DNA of 64,000 nucleotides from Dentipellis sp. KUC8613 (GCA_002286715.1 NSJX01000018.1:269763-333762); one strand, 5' to 3'; counted from the stretch's first letter, positions 41,373-54,632 are shown. The notes: a model not told the origin generated them from the letters alone. Translations and numbers: made by a program.

Positions 41373-41639
41373 GTACCCACATTTGCATACCGAGGCATTT
41401 GCTGAACATTTCAGTCACTTCCACCACGATTCTCTTCGAAGTGAGTACATTATGCAGCTGCACGGTACTGAAGATATTCGCCGAGCGCTGACAAAGTCAA
41501 TCCATCCATGGTGTATCCATCCAGAAGCATGAAGTAATATCCGCGCAACAGCCAACTCGTCTCATCTTGTCTCAATGGCACGAACCCATCCGGATATTTA
41601 TCACACTAATCATAGCGAGTGCACAGTCCATTCCGTTAA

Positions 41640-41795
41640 CCCATCGTTCAGCTGCCGAGGCCCATTCAACGCGAGCAAATCAGGTTTGCCGACGACCCAC
41701 AACGAATAATCATTTCTAAGCAGGTTGGCTGGTGTCGTCTGCATCGTCAGACAATGGGTCGTCGATATCTCCATGCGTGGAAGCGATATATCAGA
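41640..41795. repeat. About 150-bp dispersed repeat, copy a
   Basis: Diverged match to 44870-45030 and 45165-45330. Shared blocks include 'atcaggtttg', 'taatcatttctaagcagg' and 'tatctccatgcgtg'. Confidence 0.6.
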
Positions 41796-42109
41796 AGGTG
41801 AACCGATCGTTTTTGTTGATCGTTTTTGCTCAATAGCAAGTGCCTCCAACTGTTCTTGGGCAAGTCAGGCTGTGCCCCGTGCGTCGAAGCGAACATAAGC
41901 ATCAGGTCAGTCGGCACTCATCGCTAATTGTATAAATGTAGACGAGATTCACAATGGAGGTCGAGTGATGCACATGCAAACAATTCTGTCTGGTCTCGCT
42001 CGACATTCTTCGCAGTAACCTCCTCAGCATTGAGCACCGTCAACGCCAACCCCACCTTCTCGCTTCCCTCCTAGCTCCGCCATGCGCATCCGGGCCCGCA
42101 AAAGAACTC

Positions 42110-42330
42110 CGTGACAGGCACGTGTTAGGCGCGTGCACCCCGACGTAGTTAGAGTTCATGCTGAACATACGTGCTCGTCGATCTCGGGGAGCGTGAGTAC
42201 GTGCAGGACGTTGTGGGCCAGTCGCACGCTGAGCCATGAGCTGGCTCGAATCGAAGGAGTGTGGCGCGACATCTATGCATGTGCTGCATGCGCGATATGC
42301 ATGGTTGCGATTCTAAGTCGAGGACCAGCG
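42110..42330 (-). pseudogene. Relic of an OYE exon 2
   Basis: The stretch around 42175-42220 (cgtcgatctcggggagcgtgag and onward, given here in part) matches the OYE exon 2 part that encodes the LTIPEIKEY region in the functional paralogues. It continues into sequence shared with the second relic at 45900-46180. Frames are broken and no exon 3 or 4 match was found beside it. A decayed duplicate. Confidence 0.55.
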
Positions 42331-42736
42331 TGGCTTGTTCCTCGCCGTAACCCCCCTCATACATAGTTCAATGGTCGCCAAGGATCACAGTGCGTACATG
42401 TACTTCAGAGTAAATACTTACATACGGGGAATCCAGTTTGAGCGGTGCGAGCAGGGGTAGCGGTGGTGAGTCGCGGTATGTTATTTGTTTATATCTTTAA
42501 AAACGATACGAAGTCGACAGATCTGGTCCATGAACCGCTCGCATCGTTACCGCTGCGTTCTTATTGACCACACGCAAACGTAAAAATGCGCCAGATGTCA
42601 ATCTATAATATTTTAATACACCCGCCAGCGCACGTGGTTAGAGGCACGTCTAGTCTAATTGTTACATCTTTCTAGTTGTGTGAAACAAGAAACCAAGCGG
42701 CTAACATCGAGTCCTTTAACCCAGCTAGAAGAACGC

Positions 42737-44049
<1,313 letters not shown>

Positions 44050-44136
44050 GTTGTAGTTGTAGGTTTGGTGTGTGGAGATAAGGGGGGAGGACTGGTGTGG
44101 TCAGATGGTTGGAGAATGCATATTGATTACTTGCCC

Positions 44137-44143
44137 TTATATA
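44137..44143 (-). promoter_or_regulatory. TATA box, OYE copy 5
   Basis: TATATAA on the reverse strand, 88 nt before the start codon; a GACGCGT element (44145-44151) directly adjoins it. Confidence 0.75.
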
Positions 44144-44249
44144 CGACGCGTGTCCCTGGCGGGGGCAGCTGCGAGAGCGAGATAGCATTGACAGGGCGCT
44201 CGGTCAGCTACACATCAGTACCGTAGTTATTGCAGAGTACGAGATTCCG

Positions 44250-44271
44250 GACGCGTCACTACAGACGCGTC
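44250..44271. promoter_or_regulatory. Two GACGCGTC elements upstream of OYE copy 5
   Basis: GACGCGTC at 44250-44257 and 44264-44271, with flanks (GTCA) similar to those of the pair upstream of copy 4. Confidence 0.55.
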
Positions 44272-44593
44272 AGTAGTAAAAATTGGGCGAATGGTGGCGC
44301 AGTTGGGTGATCTTACTAACGCGGCTGCAGTGGTGTCTTGACCTGTTGGCGAGAGAGAACACCACTCTGGCCCACAAAACTCACCGGCTAGGCAAGAGAT
44401 ATAGGTTAGCATGTACGGCGAGCTCTTTGGTGGTGAGACAGGTCGTCCTCGTCGACACACGCGGTGTCGACGCTGGACGAGGGCGGTGAGCTTGCGAGAG
44501 CGGAGTGACACAGCGTCGGCTTTACGACCGCATTTGGCAAGTAAGTTTCGCTGTTAAGCAATTTTGCCACACTGACCAAGCTGAGGCAAGCAC

Positions 44594-44614
44594 TGACGCG
44601 AACACGGCGCGTCA
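44594..44614. promoter_or_regulatory. Inverted repeat TGACGCG-N7-CGCGTCA, upstream of copy 5
   Basis: Half sites TGACGCG and CGCGTCA with a seven-base spacer (AACACGG), the counterpart of 41352-41372. Confidence 0.6.
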
Positions 44615-44869
44615 GCCGAGTGCAGCCACGTTTGCACGCGTTTGTCGCAGATTTTCAAGCATAATTCTCCTTGGACGTAACAGGCATACCCTGGTGCTCT
44701 ACGGTAACGAAGATCTTTACAGAGCTCTGATACACTCTGACTACCCTGCTCTACACCCTAACAGAAGTGCAGAATACCGATTCGGCGTTTATGCAACTGG
44801 CCTCATTCTCGTTCTAACGCCGCGGAATCGCCCAGACATTTATGACACTGATCAGAGCAAGTACGCGGC

Positions 44870-45030
44870 CCGGTCTGCAGTGTCTCTCTTCCTGCCGCCA
44901 CCCCATCCACGTCCATTTTACACGAACACATCAGGTGTCTCAACGTCGTACGACTAGCAATCATCTCTAAGCAGACTGGCAAGAATTGTTCGTGGTGGAT
45001 AAGTGATATATCCATGCGTGAATTCAAAGG
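44870..45030. repeat. About 150-bp dispersed repeat, copy b
   Basis: Shares with 45165-45330 blocks such as 'tctgcagtgtc', 'ttcctgc', 'ccatccacgtccatt', 'atcatctctaagcagactggc' and 'atatatccatgcg' (with a few changes). Copies b and c are tandem, about 290 bases apart. Confidence 0.7.
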
Positions 45031-45164
45031 TGTAGAACGTCGACCAGCCATCCTGGCGCAACGGCAGGGTCCCCGAATACTCGTCAAATCAGACCGCACC
45101 ACCGTCTAAGAGGGAACTATCAAGGCCAGCCCGCAATCACAGTGAGTACTATCCACGGCCCGCT

Positions 45165-45330
45165 CTGCAGTGTCCTTCTTCCTGCTGCTACTCCATCCAT
45201 GTCCATTCAAGTTCTGCATGGGCCCATCAGGTTTGTCAACGGCCCACGACTAACGAGTATCTCTCAGCAGACTGGCTGAAATCACCCGCGATGGACAGTC
45301 AATATATCCATGCGGGGACCTGAAAGTGCC
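45165..45330. repeat. About 150-bp dispersed repeat, copy c
   Basis: Tandem partner of copy b. It also shares 'atcaggttt' and the following block with copy a at 41640. Confidence 0.7.
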
Positions 45331-45509
45331 GAGCGTCGACTGGTCGTATGATTTCCGCGGCGGGTCTCACCGAGTCATGTTCAGCGAGTCAGATCGCCTT
45401 ACCGTCGAGGAGGGAATGCTAGTAGCTTTGAAGGTCAGCCCGCACTCGTCCATATTTTTTGTATGCGTAGCCCAGACTCATGTTGACAATGAAGTGCCAA
45501 CCCAGTGCG

Positions 45510-46180
45510 ACCAGACATGGCGAATCCCGTCCACTATTGCCACCTCCGCAGCGCTGTTATCACCGACGCCGCCCGCGATGGTGAATGGCTGTGGCGCCCA
45601 TATTGCCCGCAGAAAGGTATTCCACGCCCTCCTCGTTCCGTATCTCCTCACGTCGGGGTCTCATATGCGGTTCAACGCAGTGGATAGCTGCTATGTATGG
45701 GCCCGGAAAACATAAGTGCAGTACCGTCGCGAGGCACGACTTCGGATTCTCAACCTCTCCACCCTGCCTCGTTTCACAGCACGTCAGTGGAAAGGGAAGC
45801 AGAATTGCACGTCCATGTCAGGGACGCCATTCTACCGCAGCCGCTAACACCTTCGACGCCAGCCAGCCCTCTCTCTGCTAGCCTGAACCGTGGTAGACGG
45901 AAACTCGTGTAGGAGGCACGCGTTGCGCGCGTGTATCTCGACACCGCCCGAGCCCGTTCTTCCGATTCGGAAAGGACATGCTTCACGCTCGTCGATCTCG
46001 GGGAGCGTGAGTGCGCGCTAGGCGTTGTCGGCCAGGCGCACGCTGGAAGAAGTACGTGTAGACTCAGACACTGAGCCGAAGGAGAGCGCGCTGGTTTTCA
46101 TGCTTGCATGGCCGTGACGCCATGTCGAGGCTCGGCGCAGTGAGGGAAGGTGGGAGGCATGCGTCTTTCGTGCCTGCTCG
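45510..46180 (-). pseudogene. Relic of an OYE gene (parts of exons 2 and 3)
   Basis: 45545-45705 aligns with the reverse strand of OYE exon 3: the block 'gccgcccgcgatggtgaa', 'ggcgcccatattgcccgcag', and then sequence matching the codons for the IHSVEP region. 45915-46070 aligns with exon 2: 'gcgcgtgtatctcgacaccg' and then the block coding LTIPEIKEY. The order and orientation are those of a minus-strand OYE gene. Frames are broken and exons 1 and 4 are not detectable. Confidence 0.65.
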
Positions 46181-47977
46181 TTGTGGCACGTTCCCAGGTG
46201 CGGAGGCATGTTGGTGCCGGATGCATGTACTCATACAGCTATGGAGTACACTAGACATAACCATTCCATTTCTTCGCATCATCGAATCTCCTGCTGAATG
46301 CAAGTCGCTTCGCCACAATCGCTGCTGTTGGCTTGTACCAAGTTGTCCTGAACTGGTGGCGGTGCAACTCAACTACGTTGGGTTAGGGTCGAATTCGACA
46401 AGCGCCAAGTTCAAAGTCCGACACCCTCGTGCCGTCAGATGCCGAACTCTATGTCCCCCGCCTGTTCTCTTCGCAGCTTAGAGACTGCCGGCGTTTCTAC
46501 CCTTGTCGCAATGTTGCATGGGTACTTAATGTGTGTGTTTGAAATTTGACCTTTCTCCCAGCATCGCTGCCTCAAAGTGTGCCGCCGCACCAGGTCGGGC
46601 CAGTACACACATTTCACGGCGCGGGTACGTACTAGTTAATACGCATATTGGGGTTCCGATGGCTCTTACAGTTTATCGAATATGTATGAGCGGCCTTGCG
46701 GCCCCAAGGCGTGCGCATACGCAAGACAGCGACAAGCCCAGCACCAGAATTTGTGGCGTCGACAGCGCCGTTACCACCTCAACCCGCCTTTGAATAAACC
46801 TCACCACTAGCAACGTGCGCATTGACATCCTCGAGCTCAGGCTACATACCACTACCGGTGCCAGCGGGCCTCCATGCTCGTGAACCCGAGATCCAGATGA
46901 CTGGGGCTAATTCAAAGCGCAGCGCTGACGTCGACGTCGCGTTCCTGGAATGCTGCCATGGCGTCGGGGTCGAGGTCGGGATCGGACCGACTCAAGCCTC
47001 GAGCCTCGAGCCTCCGCGCCGCGCCCACCGACGCCCACATGGCGCACGCTGTGGCCAGTGCCATTATCGCCGGTACATCTAACCAACGCACAAGTCACCT
47101 CTCGCACCGTGGTATATGGTTTCTACCTCTGGCACGCTGGTAAGTAATTACTCGCGCATGAGTCGGGTCGGGCAGCGCGCGGGCCTCCGAGCCCGCGATC
47201 CTGATCCGCGCGCCCGTTCGTCGATTATTGGCCGTGGGTCGCCGGTGGCCATGACGCATGTGCATGCCAGGGTGCTATCCGGTTGACGTCGGCCCAATAG
47301 AATGAGTGCATTTCACCAGGTCGTGCCCGCGACCGTCGTCACCATGACTGGGCCGGCAGGGTTTGACGCTCAACGTTCTGCCGTCGGGGCAGGGTCAGTC
47401 AGGGTGCGCCGCGGCTGTTGCAATGACGCATGGGGGACATAAAGTATCGGACGGCATAGGATTAGGAGCCGCGGACGGGCTGACAGGCAGGATTCGGGGT
47501 GGCGAGCTGACGCCGACGTCGACACGGGCGTAATCGAGAGATATAGATACGCGTATATTCTGTGTGTATTAGAATATATAATACGGAATATGGAATAAAG
47601 TTGAGGATGATGGGATGGATGGTGGGGATGGATCCAGGCTACAAGGCGAGTATCGGAGTACATATGGATGCATGCGAGGGGTCGGAAGTCGGGACGTGGT
47701 GATGTCGATGCATGCGGAGCGCGGAACAGCGATGAGGGTGCGATAGCAGTGTGGACGGGCGTGCGGCCGTGGCGGGCCGCGGACTAGAGAGTACAGTAAG
47801 TATAGCGTATGGCGTATGGCGTTGGGCTGGTGGTTGCCAGTTGCAGATTAGATGCGGGAGGCGGGTGGGGGCGCCGGAGGTGACGGATGATGGGATGATG
47901 GATGATGGGCTCGGAGACGGGGACGGAGACGGGAATGGAGATGTGAAGGCGGAGGGGGTGATGATGAGCGGCCAGCG

Positions 47978-48448
47978 CTAGCGTTTCCCGGCACCGCGGT
48001 ACCAGTAGTGGCAGTCGTTGCAGTAGTCGGGAGTCCGCATTGTGATGTTCTCCGAGACGTCGGGGCCAAGGAACTGCGCGGCGGTGAGCACAACAGGAGC
48101 TCGTGGTGATGAACAGCCCACCTTGTCGCAGTAGCAATTCGGGCAGTGGTCAGGGTGCTTGGAGGAGTAGTAGCAGTAGCGGTTGCCGCAGTCGACCTTG
48201 CGGAGCTTCTTGGTCTGTGGGAGGGCCGGTGAGCGCCTGTGAGAGTGCCGTAAGAAAGAATGGAAGACGCACGACGACGTAGTGCTGTGTTCGGACGGAT
48301 GATTGACGTCAGCGAGCACGGTCAAGGACGGATTAGTATGGGCAGGCACGCACCCCGCAGCCGTACATTGTACCTTCGCTACATGCCGGGCTTCGTTAGC
48401 GGAAGTAGTACACGAGGATGGCAGGACGTACGTTTCGAGCTGGCACAT
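47978..48448 (-). CDS. Small cysteine-rich protein, unknown (76 aa, 4 exons)
   Basis: Exons: 48448-48432, 48378-48354, 48214-48122 and 48073-47978. Phase is kept to TAG. The product starts MCQLETEGTMYGCG and continues with the Cys pairs of VDCGNRYCYYSS, HCPNCYCDK and YCNDCHYW, ending basic. The pattern (start MC, Cys-Gly, Ser-x-x-His-Pro, a Gly-Pro-Asp then paired Cys) recalls small fungal proteins of unknown role, and the cysteines could bind zinc. The last intron (48 nt) is a multiple of three and could be retained, which would add 16 residues; splicing gives the better family-like sequence (DKFLGPDVSENI). Confidence 0.68.
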   Translation of the reverse strand: MCQLETYVLPSSCTTSANEARHVAKVQCTAAGCVPAHTNPSLTVLADVNHPSEHSTTSSCVFHSFLRHSHRRSPALPQTKKLRKVDCGNRYCYYSSKHPDHCPNCYCDKVGCSSPRAPVVLTAAQFLGPDVSENITMRTPDYCNDCHYWYRGAGKR

Positions 48449-49047
48449 GCTTGCGCGCTGCCGATGTCGGTGGTGGTGGTAGGAAGAGAGGAGAGGTTAT
48501 GTATGGAACGCGCGAGGAGGAGGGGTGGAGGGGCTGTGTAGGAGGATGGGCGGCTTTATAGGGCGCGAGGAGATCGGCGGAGACAAAGCGAGGGGAAGTG
48601 GGCCGGAGACAAGACAAAGAGTCGTGTGCGTTGAAGGGGATTATAAGGCTATAACATAGGACGTGGTTGCTGGTCGCGGGGCAGGAACGATCGGATGTGT
48701 GATAACAAATCGAGGACGAGCACAGACGAGCAGATGTTGCCAGATAGCGGTCACAGGGGCCTCACTCCCGCCGGCAACTCCCCGGCTCACCCTCCCTCCG
48801 CCGTCCGTCTCCGATCCCGGTCCGCTTTCCGTACAATTCCCGCCAACGCCCCGTGCGCTTTTTGCCGTTTCTGCCGCATTCTAATCCGTATACCCGAGCC
48901 ACATCGGCCAAATTTGGTCACAAAAGCTGCGAAAACGTGTTCGGCTACCGCGTCGAGGAAATTCCGGCGTAGCAGAGGTGTCCGGAGTCCTCCACGTAAC
49001 GTCCAAGAGCCCGCAGCTCGTCGTTGTCGTTGTCATTGCCGCCGCCA

Positions 49048-49092
<45 letters not shown>

Positions 49093-49107
49093 TCGTCTAC
49101 ATCGTGC
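48449..49107. other. Intergenic, divergent promoters of the Cys-rich and TLG2 genes
   Basis: No gene was recognised. The right end carries the trinucleotide repeat listed next. Confidence 0.5.
49049..49087. repeat. (TCG)n microsatellite, about 13 units
   Basis: An uninterrupted TCG run lies just before the TLG2 start codon, in the probable 5' leader. If translation began upstream it would encode poly-Ser, but the start at 49108 gives the normal family N-terminus. Confidence 0.9.
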
Positions 49108-50701
49108 ATGGCCTCTTCGCCGACGCCCTCCTCTTCCTCAGCGCCCACCACCCGCTCGCGCACCCTTCTGTTCTTCTCCTACCGCGACTCCAGCGCTCGC
49201 CACTCACGCTTTGGCCGCGCTCGCCAGTACGACGCTGACCACCCCGACGACGAGCACCAGGGCCTCATCAGCAACGATGGCCCCGCCCACATCTCTCTCG
49301 ACGTCGACCTACCTCCCAAATGGCACGTCGCTCCCCTCTCGGTCGTCCTGCAGCCCTAACGCGCGCCCACAGGGTCGACCTCTCGGACCAGGTGGAGGAC
49401 ATCCTCTCCGCCACGGAAGCCAAAAGTGCGTCCGCGTTCCGTCGCCTCGTGTCCTCCCGTTGACCGCGGGCCAGCTCCATGGCTGAAACCTCTCCTTGCC
49501 AGTTGCCGCACTCGACAAGCTCCATGCTAAACATGTCCTCCCCGGCTTTGCGGACCGGTCTTCTGAGGAGCGCGAGATCGAGGCTGCCGCAACCGACATA
49601 ACCAAGGTGTGTTGTTCCGTGTTGTAGGCTGTGCTCTTGTATGTAACTGCCGTGCTGTCCTCCAGGACTTCCGGCAGTGCCAGGCGCTCATCCAGCGCAT
49701 CGGCAACGCCGCCGAGCCGCACTCCTTCCCGCCCCAGTCGTCCTCCGCCGCCCAGAACTATGCTCTCGCCGCGAAGAATGTGCAGCGTGGCCTCGCCGCA
49801 AAGGTCCAGGACCTCAGCGCCACCTTCCGCAAGAAGCAGCGCGTGTATATGGAGAGTGCGTCCTTCCGCTCTCCAGCCGTTGTCGATCGGATGTGGACCA
49901 ACGGCGCATGCGGTATCTCTTTTGTTCGCCCATGCCGTAGCGTGTGACGCCCTGTCGCTCCACGCTCAATCTCAGCCCGTCTCAGTTCATCCGACACGGC
50001 TGTTTTCTGCCTTCCCTTCGTACTGACATCACCTTCCAGAACTCCAGGGTCATGCGATCAAGAACCAGGACCTCCTCGTCGCTTCTGGCGTCACTTCCCT
50101 CAAAGGTTCCGAGGGTCTCTCCGCTGTCGATGAGGACGTCGAAGCCGCCGTAAGCTCGCACTTGCCTCGCCTCGCCTCGTCTCTCCTCTTTCCTTACTCA
50201 TCTGCTCCCAGTCCCGCAGCCAGCTTACCCAGCAGCAGCGCGAGTTCCTCGAACCGGACCTCCGAGCCCGCGACCGCGAGCTGACCGAGATCGCGAAGTC
50301 CATCGGCTCCCTCGCCGAGCTCTTCAAGGATCTCTCTGCTCTCGTCATCGACCAAGGCACGCTGCTCGACAGCGTCGAGTACAACATCGAACAGACCGCC
50401 GTCCAGGTCGGCGAGGCCGTCCGCGAGCTCGACGTCGCGACCCGGTGCGTCTCGCGCGCATGCTCCTCGTGACGTCGTCCGTGATCCTGATCGCCGGGGA
50501 CTACACAGGTACCAGAAGAACACGGGACGCCGGAAGTGCATCTTCCTCCTCCTGCTGATCATCTTCGGCCTCATCGTCGTGCTCATCTTCAAGCCGCGCC
50601 GGCACGCGCAGCCGCCATCGCCAGCCCCCCCATTGCCATCATCGCCGCCGCAGATGGACCAGCACATGGCGCCGCTGCTTCGGCGCAGGCGGATATCGTG
50701 A
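49108..50701 (+). CDS. tlg2: Qa-SNARE syntaxin of the TLG2/syntaxin-16 family (365 aa)
   Basis: Exons: 49108-49322, 49373-49425, 49503-49606, 49666-49855, 50040-50149, 50212-50444 and 50509-50701. The N-terminus has RSRTLLFFSYRDS, the short peptide region of TLG2 proteins. A helical Habc region follows (WVDLSDQVEDIL onward), then the SNARE helix from RDRELTEIAKSIGSLAELFK with the central Gln in ALVIDQGTLLD, and a C-terminal anchor (KCIFLLLLIIFGLIVVLIF). It should act in fusion of endosome-derived vesicles with the trans-Golgi network. The first intron uses a GC donor (TG|GCACGT); this is the only splice that restores PPKWVDLSDQVE. Confidence 0.93.
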
Positions 50702-52495
50702 CCCGGCGGGGGCGTCGTATGTACTCTACATCCATCTCATTCTCGCTATTACGTGCAATATACCCGTTCCCGTTCCGCTGCTCCCCATCGACCATCGCTG
50801 TCCCATCTCCGTGCGCCGCCATCGATACCGCGGCGCGCGACCCTCGTGGCGTGCGTACGTGCGTGCGCCGACGTCAGAGCTCCGAGCGTGCGCGGAATGG
50901 AGAACGTCGACGTACAGCGCCCACATCTACGCCCACACGCACGCCCCAAAGCACACCTGCCGCATCGGGCATCTGCACCTCAAATATCGCTCTCCCTGCT
51001 TACCCCTCTCGAGAAGCACGAAGCGCGAAGCACGAAGCACGCCGCAATCGGGCCTCTCAATCGGCGAGCCTGTTGCCCCGCATGACGTGTGGCGCGGTCA
51101 TGGGGCGTGCTCGTGCGCGGCCATCGATGCGCGCGTCGGATGCGTGCTGTGGCCTGAGATCGAGAGCTGGGAGCCTGAGAGACGGGACGTGCGTGCGGGT
51201 GTCGGTGTCGGTGTTAGTGTTGGTGTTAGTGTCAGCTGCTGGTGCGTTTCGCCATTTGCAATTCCGCCCCCGCGCGTCGAGCTTCGAGATGGGACACGTG
51301 TCTGTGTGTCCCGCGAGCTGTTTGGGTTTGAGATTGGGGCTGCCAGCTTTAGGCTTTGGCTTTTGCTTCCGAGAATCGCACGCTGATGGGGTTCGCGCGT
51401 TGGTGGCGCTGATGTGGGTGTGCATGTGCATATGGATAGTGGGTTATTTGTGTTTCTGGCTGGGGGCTGGTGACCCGGGGGCGGGCACAGTGTAGAGGAG
51501 GGTGCGTAGAGGTGCTGACACGGTTACTGACACGGGTACAGATGCTTTGTGTATCTGTCAGTGAGAACATCCTGGACTGGGCCGTGGTCGTGGCGCGAAG
51601 CCGGTTTATATTCGGGTGTCGTACTCATGCACTCATACCTTCAATTGTAGGCAATGGTATCGGTGCACACGCCTCTTGCAAGAGTATTGGCTCAAGGTGC
51701 ATGAGTGTCGGTGTTGTCGGTGTCGACCTTGGTGGAAGGAACGAGTCTGCAGGTGGTTTCGGCGAACCTTCTGAGCGGGATGTCATTTAGATATGGTGAC
51801 TGCATCACCGTTGCGTCCATGTCCTAGATGCCAGCCTGGCCTTTGTCTTCGGGTCAAGTATTCTCGTTTTCAAGCTGTAGATGGTGATACTCGTCTAGCC
51901 AGGACGACAGCAAAAATGACACGTGATCCTAACACGGGCGTCGAGCCACCCCAGGAAGAGCGTCGTTTTTGCAACACTGCTGAACTAGGCCCGGGACTGT
52001 TGCCAAACCTTGTAATACTCTTATGTATGCGTAACGATGTCGACAGGTTGAACACTGTTGAATCGTTATCTATCACTTTTGGAAGTTGGTCTCGTTGGGA
52101 GTCGTTTCATGGATCTGCGCTGTGGGAGTACGACTACAATGATCGCATGGTATATCGAACAGGTTCAACCATGGGCACGTGAAGTCAAAGCAGCACACTT
52201 TCAGTGGATGACGAAAATCTCGTTAGGCGAAAAAGGAACAGGCAGAACCTGGACACACCAAGAATAGGCACATGAGGTGTAATAGATTAATCTTGGAATG
52301 AAGCCAGATCATGCACTTTTCTGGACCCGAAGACGTCGACCGAGGGCGTATGCTTCACTTCGAGACTGCTTCTTTCATTCGTTCTATGGATGGATTATGG
52401 ATCGCGTATCGCAGCACCGATACCGTATTGTACACCTCCGACGTCACACCACACCACCCCACGCGTTACCTCTGCGCTCCGGGCCCTTCACCGGT
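50702..52495. other. Intergenic between convergent genes, 1.8 kb
   Basis: Low-complexity GTGTCGGT/GTTAGTGT runs lie near 51200-51235. Long frames such as 50811-51386 have no motif. No gene was recognised. Confidence 0.5.
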
Positions 52496-54632
52496 CTACT
52501 GCTGCCCCTCGGGCTTCAGCGAGCTCCGCCCAGCGCGCAGAATCTCGTCCGTCGACAGCAGGTTCACCGCGATGACCGATCTGCGTACAGTGTCGAAGTC
52601 AGCGGAGATGAAGGTGGGAGGCGCCACGCGAATGGGGCGGACGACGTACGCAGAGTGCAGCATCTGCCGCTTGACGCGGTAGTTGTCCCAGATGCCCTCG
52701 ACCGTCGGGTCGAACGGCTCGCCCGTCTCCAGGTTCAGGCCCACGACGTTTCCTTCCGCAGCCTCGTCCTGGCAGCCATCCACGTCAGCGCTCCGTCACA
52801 CACCACACACACCGCACGCCGCGGCGAGACGCACCTGGAGCGCAGCGATCGCATCCTGCACGTCGAAGCCGCCGTTCTGCGCGAGCGTCTTCGGGATCAC
52901 GAGCAGCGCGTCCGCGAACGCCTGCACGCCCATCTTCGCGCGGCCCTTGGCGTCCTTCTTCGTCTTGCTCGCGAGATGCGCCGCGCACGCGACCTCGAAC
53001 GCGCCCGCGCCCGGCACGAGCGCGCCGTCCTCGAGCGCGTTCTTCACCGCGCGCAGCCCGTCCCGCAAGGCGTCCTGGATCTGCGCGATCGTGTGTGCGT
53101 TCGGGCCCTTGATCAGCAGCGTCGCGGACCGCGGGTGCCGCACTTCGTCCACGAAGGTGAACTTCTCCTCCCCGAGCGTCTGCTCGTACACGAGCCCGGC
53201 CCACCCGAGCACATCGGGGGTCAGCTCGTCCACCGAGTTCTGGGCGATGCCGCCGCAGATCAGTTGCAGACTAGAATGGGCGTAGATGAGTATGAGCACG
53301 AGTGCGAGGTATAGATGAAGGCGCATGTCCGGACGCACCGCTCCATGTTGCGGCGCTTGGCGCGGCGCAGCGCGAGGATGCCGTTCTTTGCGAGGATGTC
53401 GAGCGAGAGTGGGTCGATGCCCTTCTGGTTGATCACGACGAAGCTCTTCGGCTTCTCCTTCGAGTCTACTGCCTGGTCGCACACGAGGTTCTTGAGCTCG
53501 ACGATCTTCTTCACCTTCTCGTCTGTGAACTTCCGCTCCGACTCGACCAGCTTCTCGCGCTGCTCTGCGGACGAGTAGAAGAAGCTCGAGTTCACCTCAC
53601 TACCCATGGGCGTTAGAGATGCGAAATTTCAGGATGCGAATATAGGAATCGCACGTCTTTTCGTATTCAAGGCTGACGTTGAGTGTGAGGATGTAGGCGT
53701 TCTCGACACGCTTGGGCATGTCGGGATGCCGCGCGCCGTGGTCGAGCACAAGCCCGCGCACGAGCTGCGTCTCCGACGCTGTACGGTGCATCATCTTCAT
53801 GATCTCCACCATGTGCAGGTCGATCGGCTCGCGGTACTGGTCTTTCGCATCTACATCCGGATGCGTAATGAAAACTCGGCAGAAAAGCAGATAATGGTCA
53901 TTACGCACCTTTTGAGGGTTCAGGAGGGCGGATCGTCAGGACAGCATCAACAACAGAGTCAGCTAGTTGCTTCGCAAGCGCGGCGTTCAATTTTGTCGCA
54001 AGCGAAGTGTAGGCAACGTTGATGAGCGTCGCGCGGTCAAGCTTCGATGGCTGCTTGAAAGTGTCCAAGAACTGCAGCCCACGATCATAAGCGCATTTCC
54101 AGCCAACTCGCGCAGACAAATACGCACCGCAAGCGCATCCTTCTTCGCGATGTCGAAACCCTCGGCAATAACAGTCGGGTGCACGCCCTCGGAGATGAAC
54201 CGATCGGCCTGCTTCAGGAGCTCGCCGACGAGCAGCACGACGCTCGTCGTTCCGTCGCCAACCTGGTCGTCCTGCGCGACTGCTGTCCGTGCGATCATCG
54301 CCGCGGTCGGGTTCTGGATCTGCATCTCGGACAACAGCACCTTGCCGTCCTTCGTCATTTTGATCTGCCCTGCGCCGTCCACCAACATCTTCAGCGTACC
54401 ACGCGGACCTACATGAAGCATAAATATTTGAAGGTATAAAGAGAGCTTTGGGAGTGCACACCGAGGTTGCCTTTGACGACATTTGCAAGGCCCATGGCAC
54501 CGGTCGTGTTGACCTGCGAATGTCATCTATAACCTGTACGAACCAGACAAATACATCAAGACGCACCTGCAGCGCCGCCGCTCTCCGGACGCTCTCGGCT
54601 TTTGGGTTGATGAGCTCGATACTCGACGACAT
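52496..54632 (-). CDS. cct6: Chaperonin TCP-1/CCT subunit zeta (552 aa, 9 exons)
   Basis: Exons: 54632-54567, 54513-54462, 54408-54128, 54071-53909, 53850-53655, 53599-53339, 53270-52835, 52768-52650 and 52580-52496. It starts [20 protein letters not shown], then [22 protein letters not shown] in outline, the ATP-site motif [18 protein letters not shown], and ends with [30 protein letters not shown]. This order identifies the zeta subunit of the eukaryotic cytosolic chaperonin, which folds actin, tubulin and WD40 proteins. The length matches the family (about 550). Two TGTGAC-x-GACGCGT elements lie about 95-135 nt before the start. Confidence 0.95.

Larger units (their letters stand above)
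40894..42736. other. Intergenic, promoter of copy 4 and relic sequence
   Basis: Contains a TATA element, GACGCGT elements, a 21-bp inverted repeat, one copy of a 150-bp repeat and an OYE exon 2 relic; each is listed separately. No intact gene. Confidence 0.6.
44050..47977. other. Intergenic, 3.9 kb, with repeats and a relic
   Basis: Promoter of copy 5, two copies of a 150-bp repeat, the second OYE relic, then about 1.8 kb (46180-47977) without a recognisable gene. A telomere-like GGGTTAGGG lies at 46380-46388. Confidence 0.55.

Noticed and set aside
46104..47150. Several frames of 60-125 codons right of the OYE relic
   Set aside because: The first overlaps sequence shared with the relic; the others have no motif or splice support.
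49024..49107. Upstream start for TLG2 with a poly-Ser leader
   Set aside because: It depends on translating the TCG microsatellite; the ATG at 49108 gives a family-like N-terminus.
50811..51386. 191-codon frame after TLG2
   Set aside because: Low-complexity GT-rich sequence with no motif; lies after the TLG2 stop.
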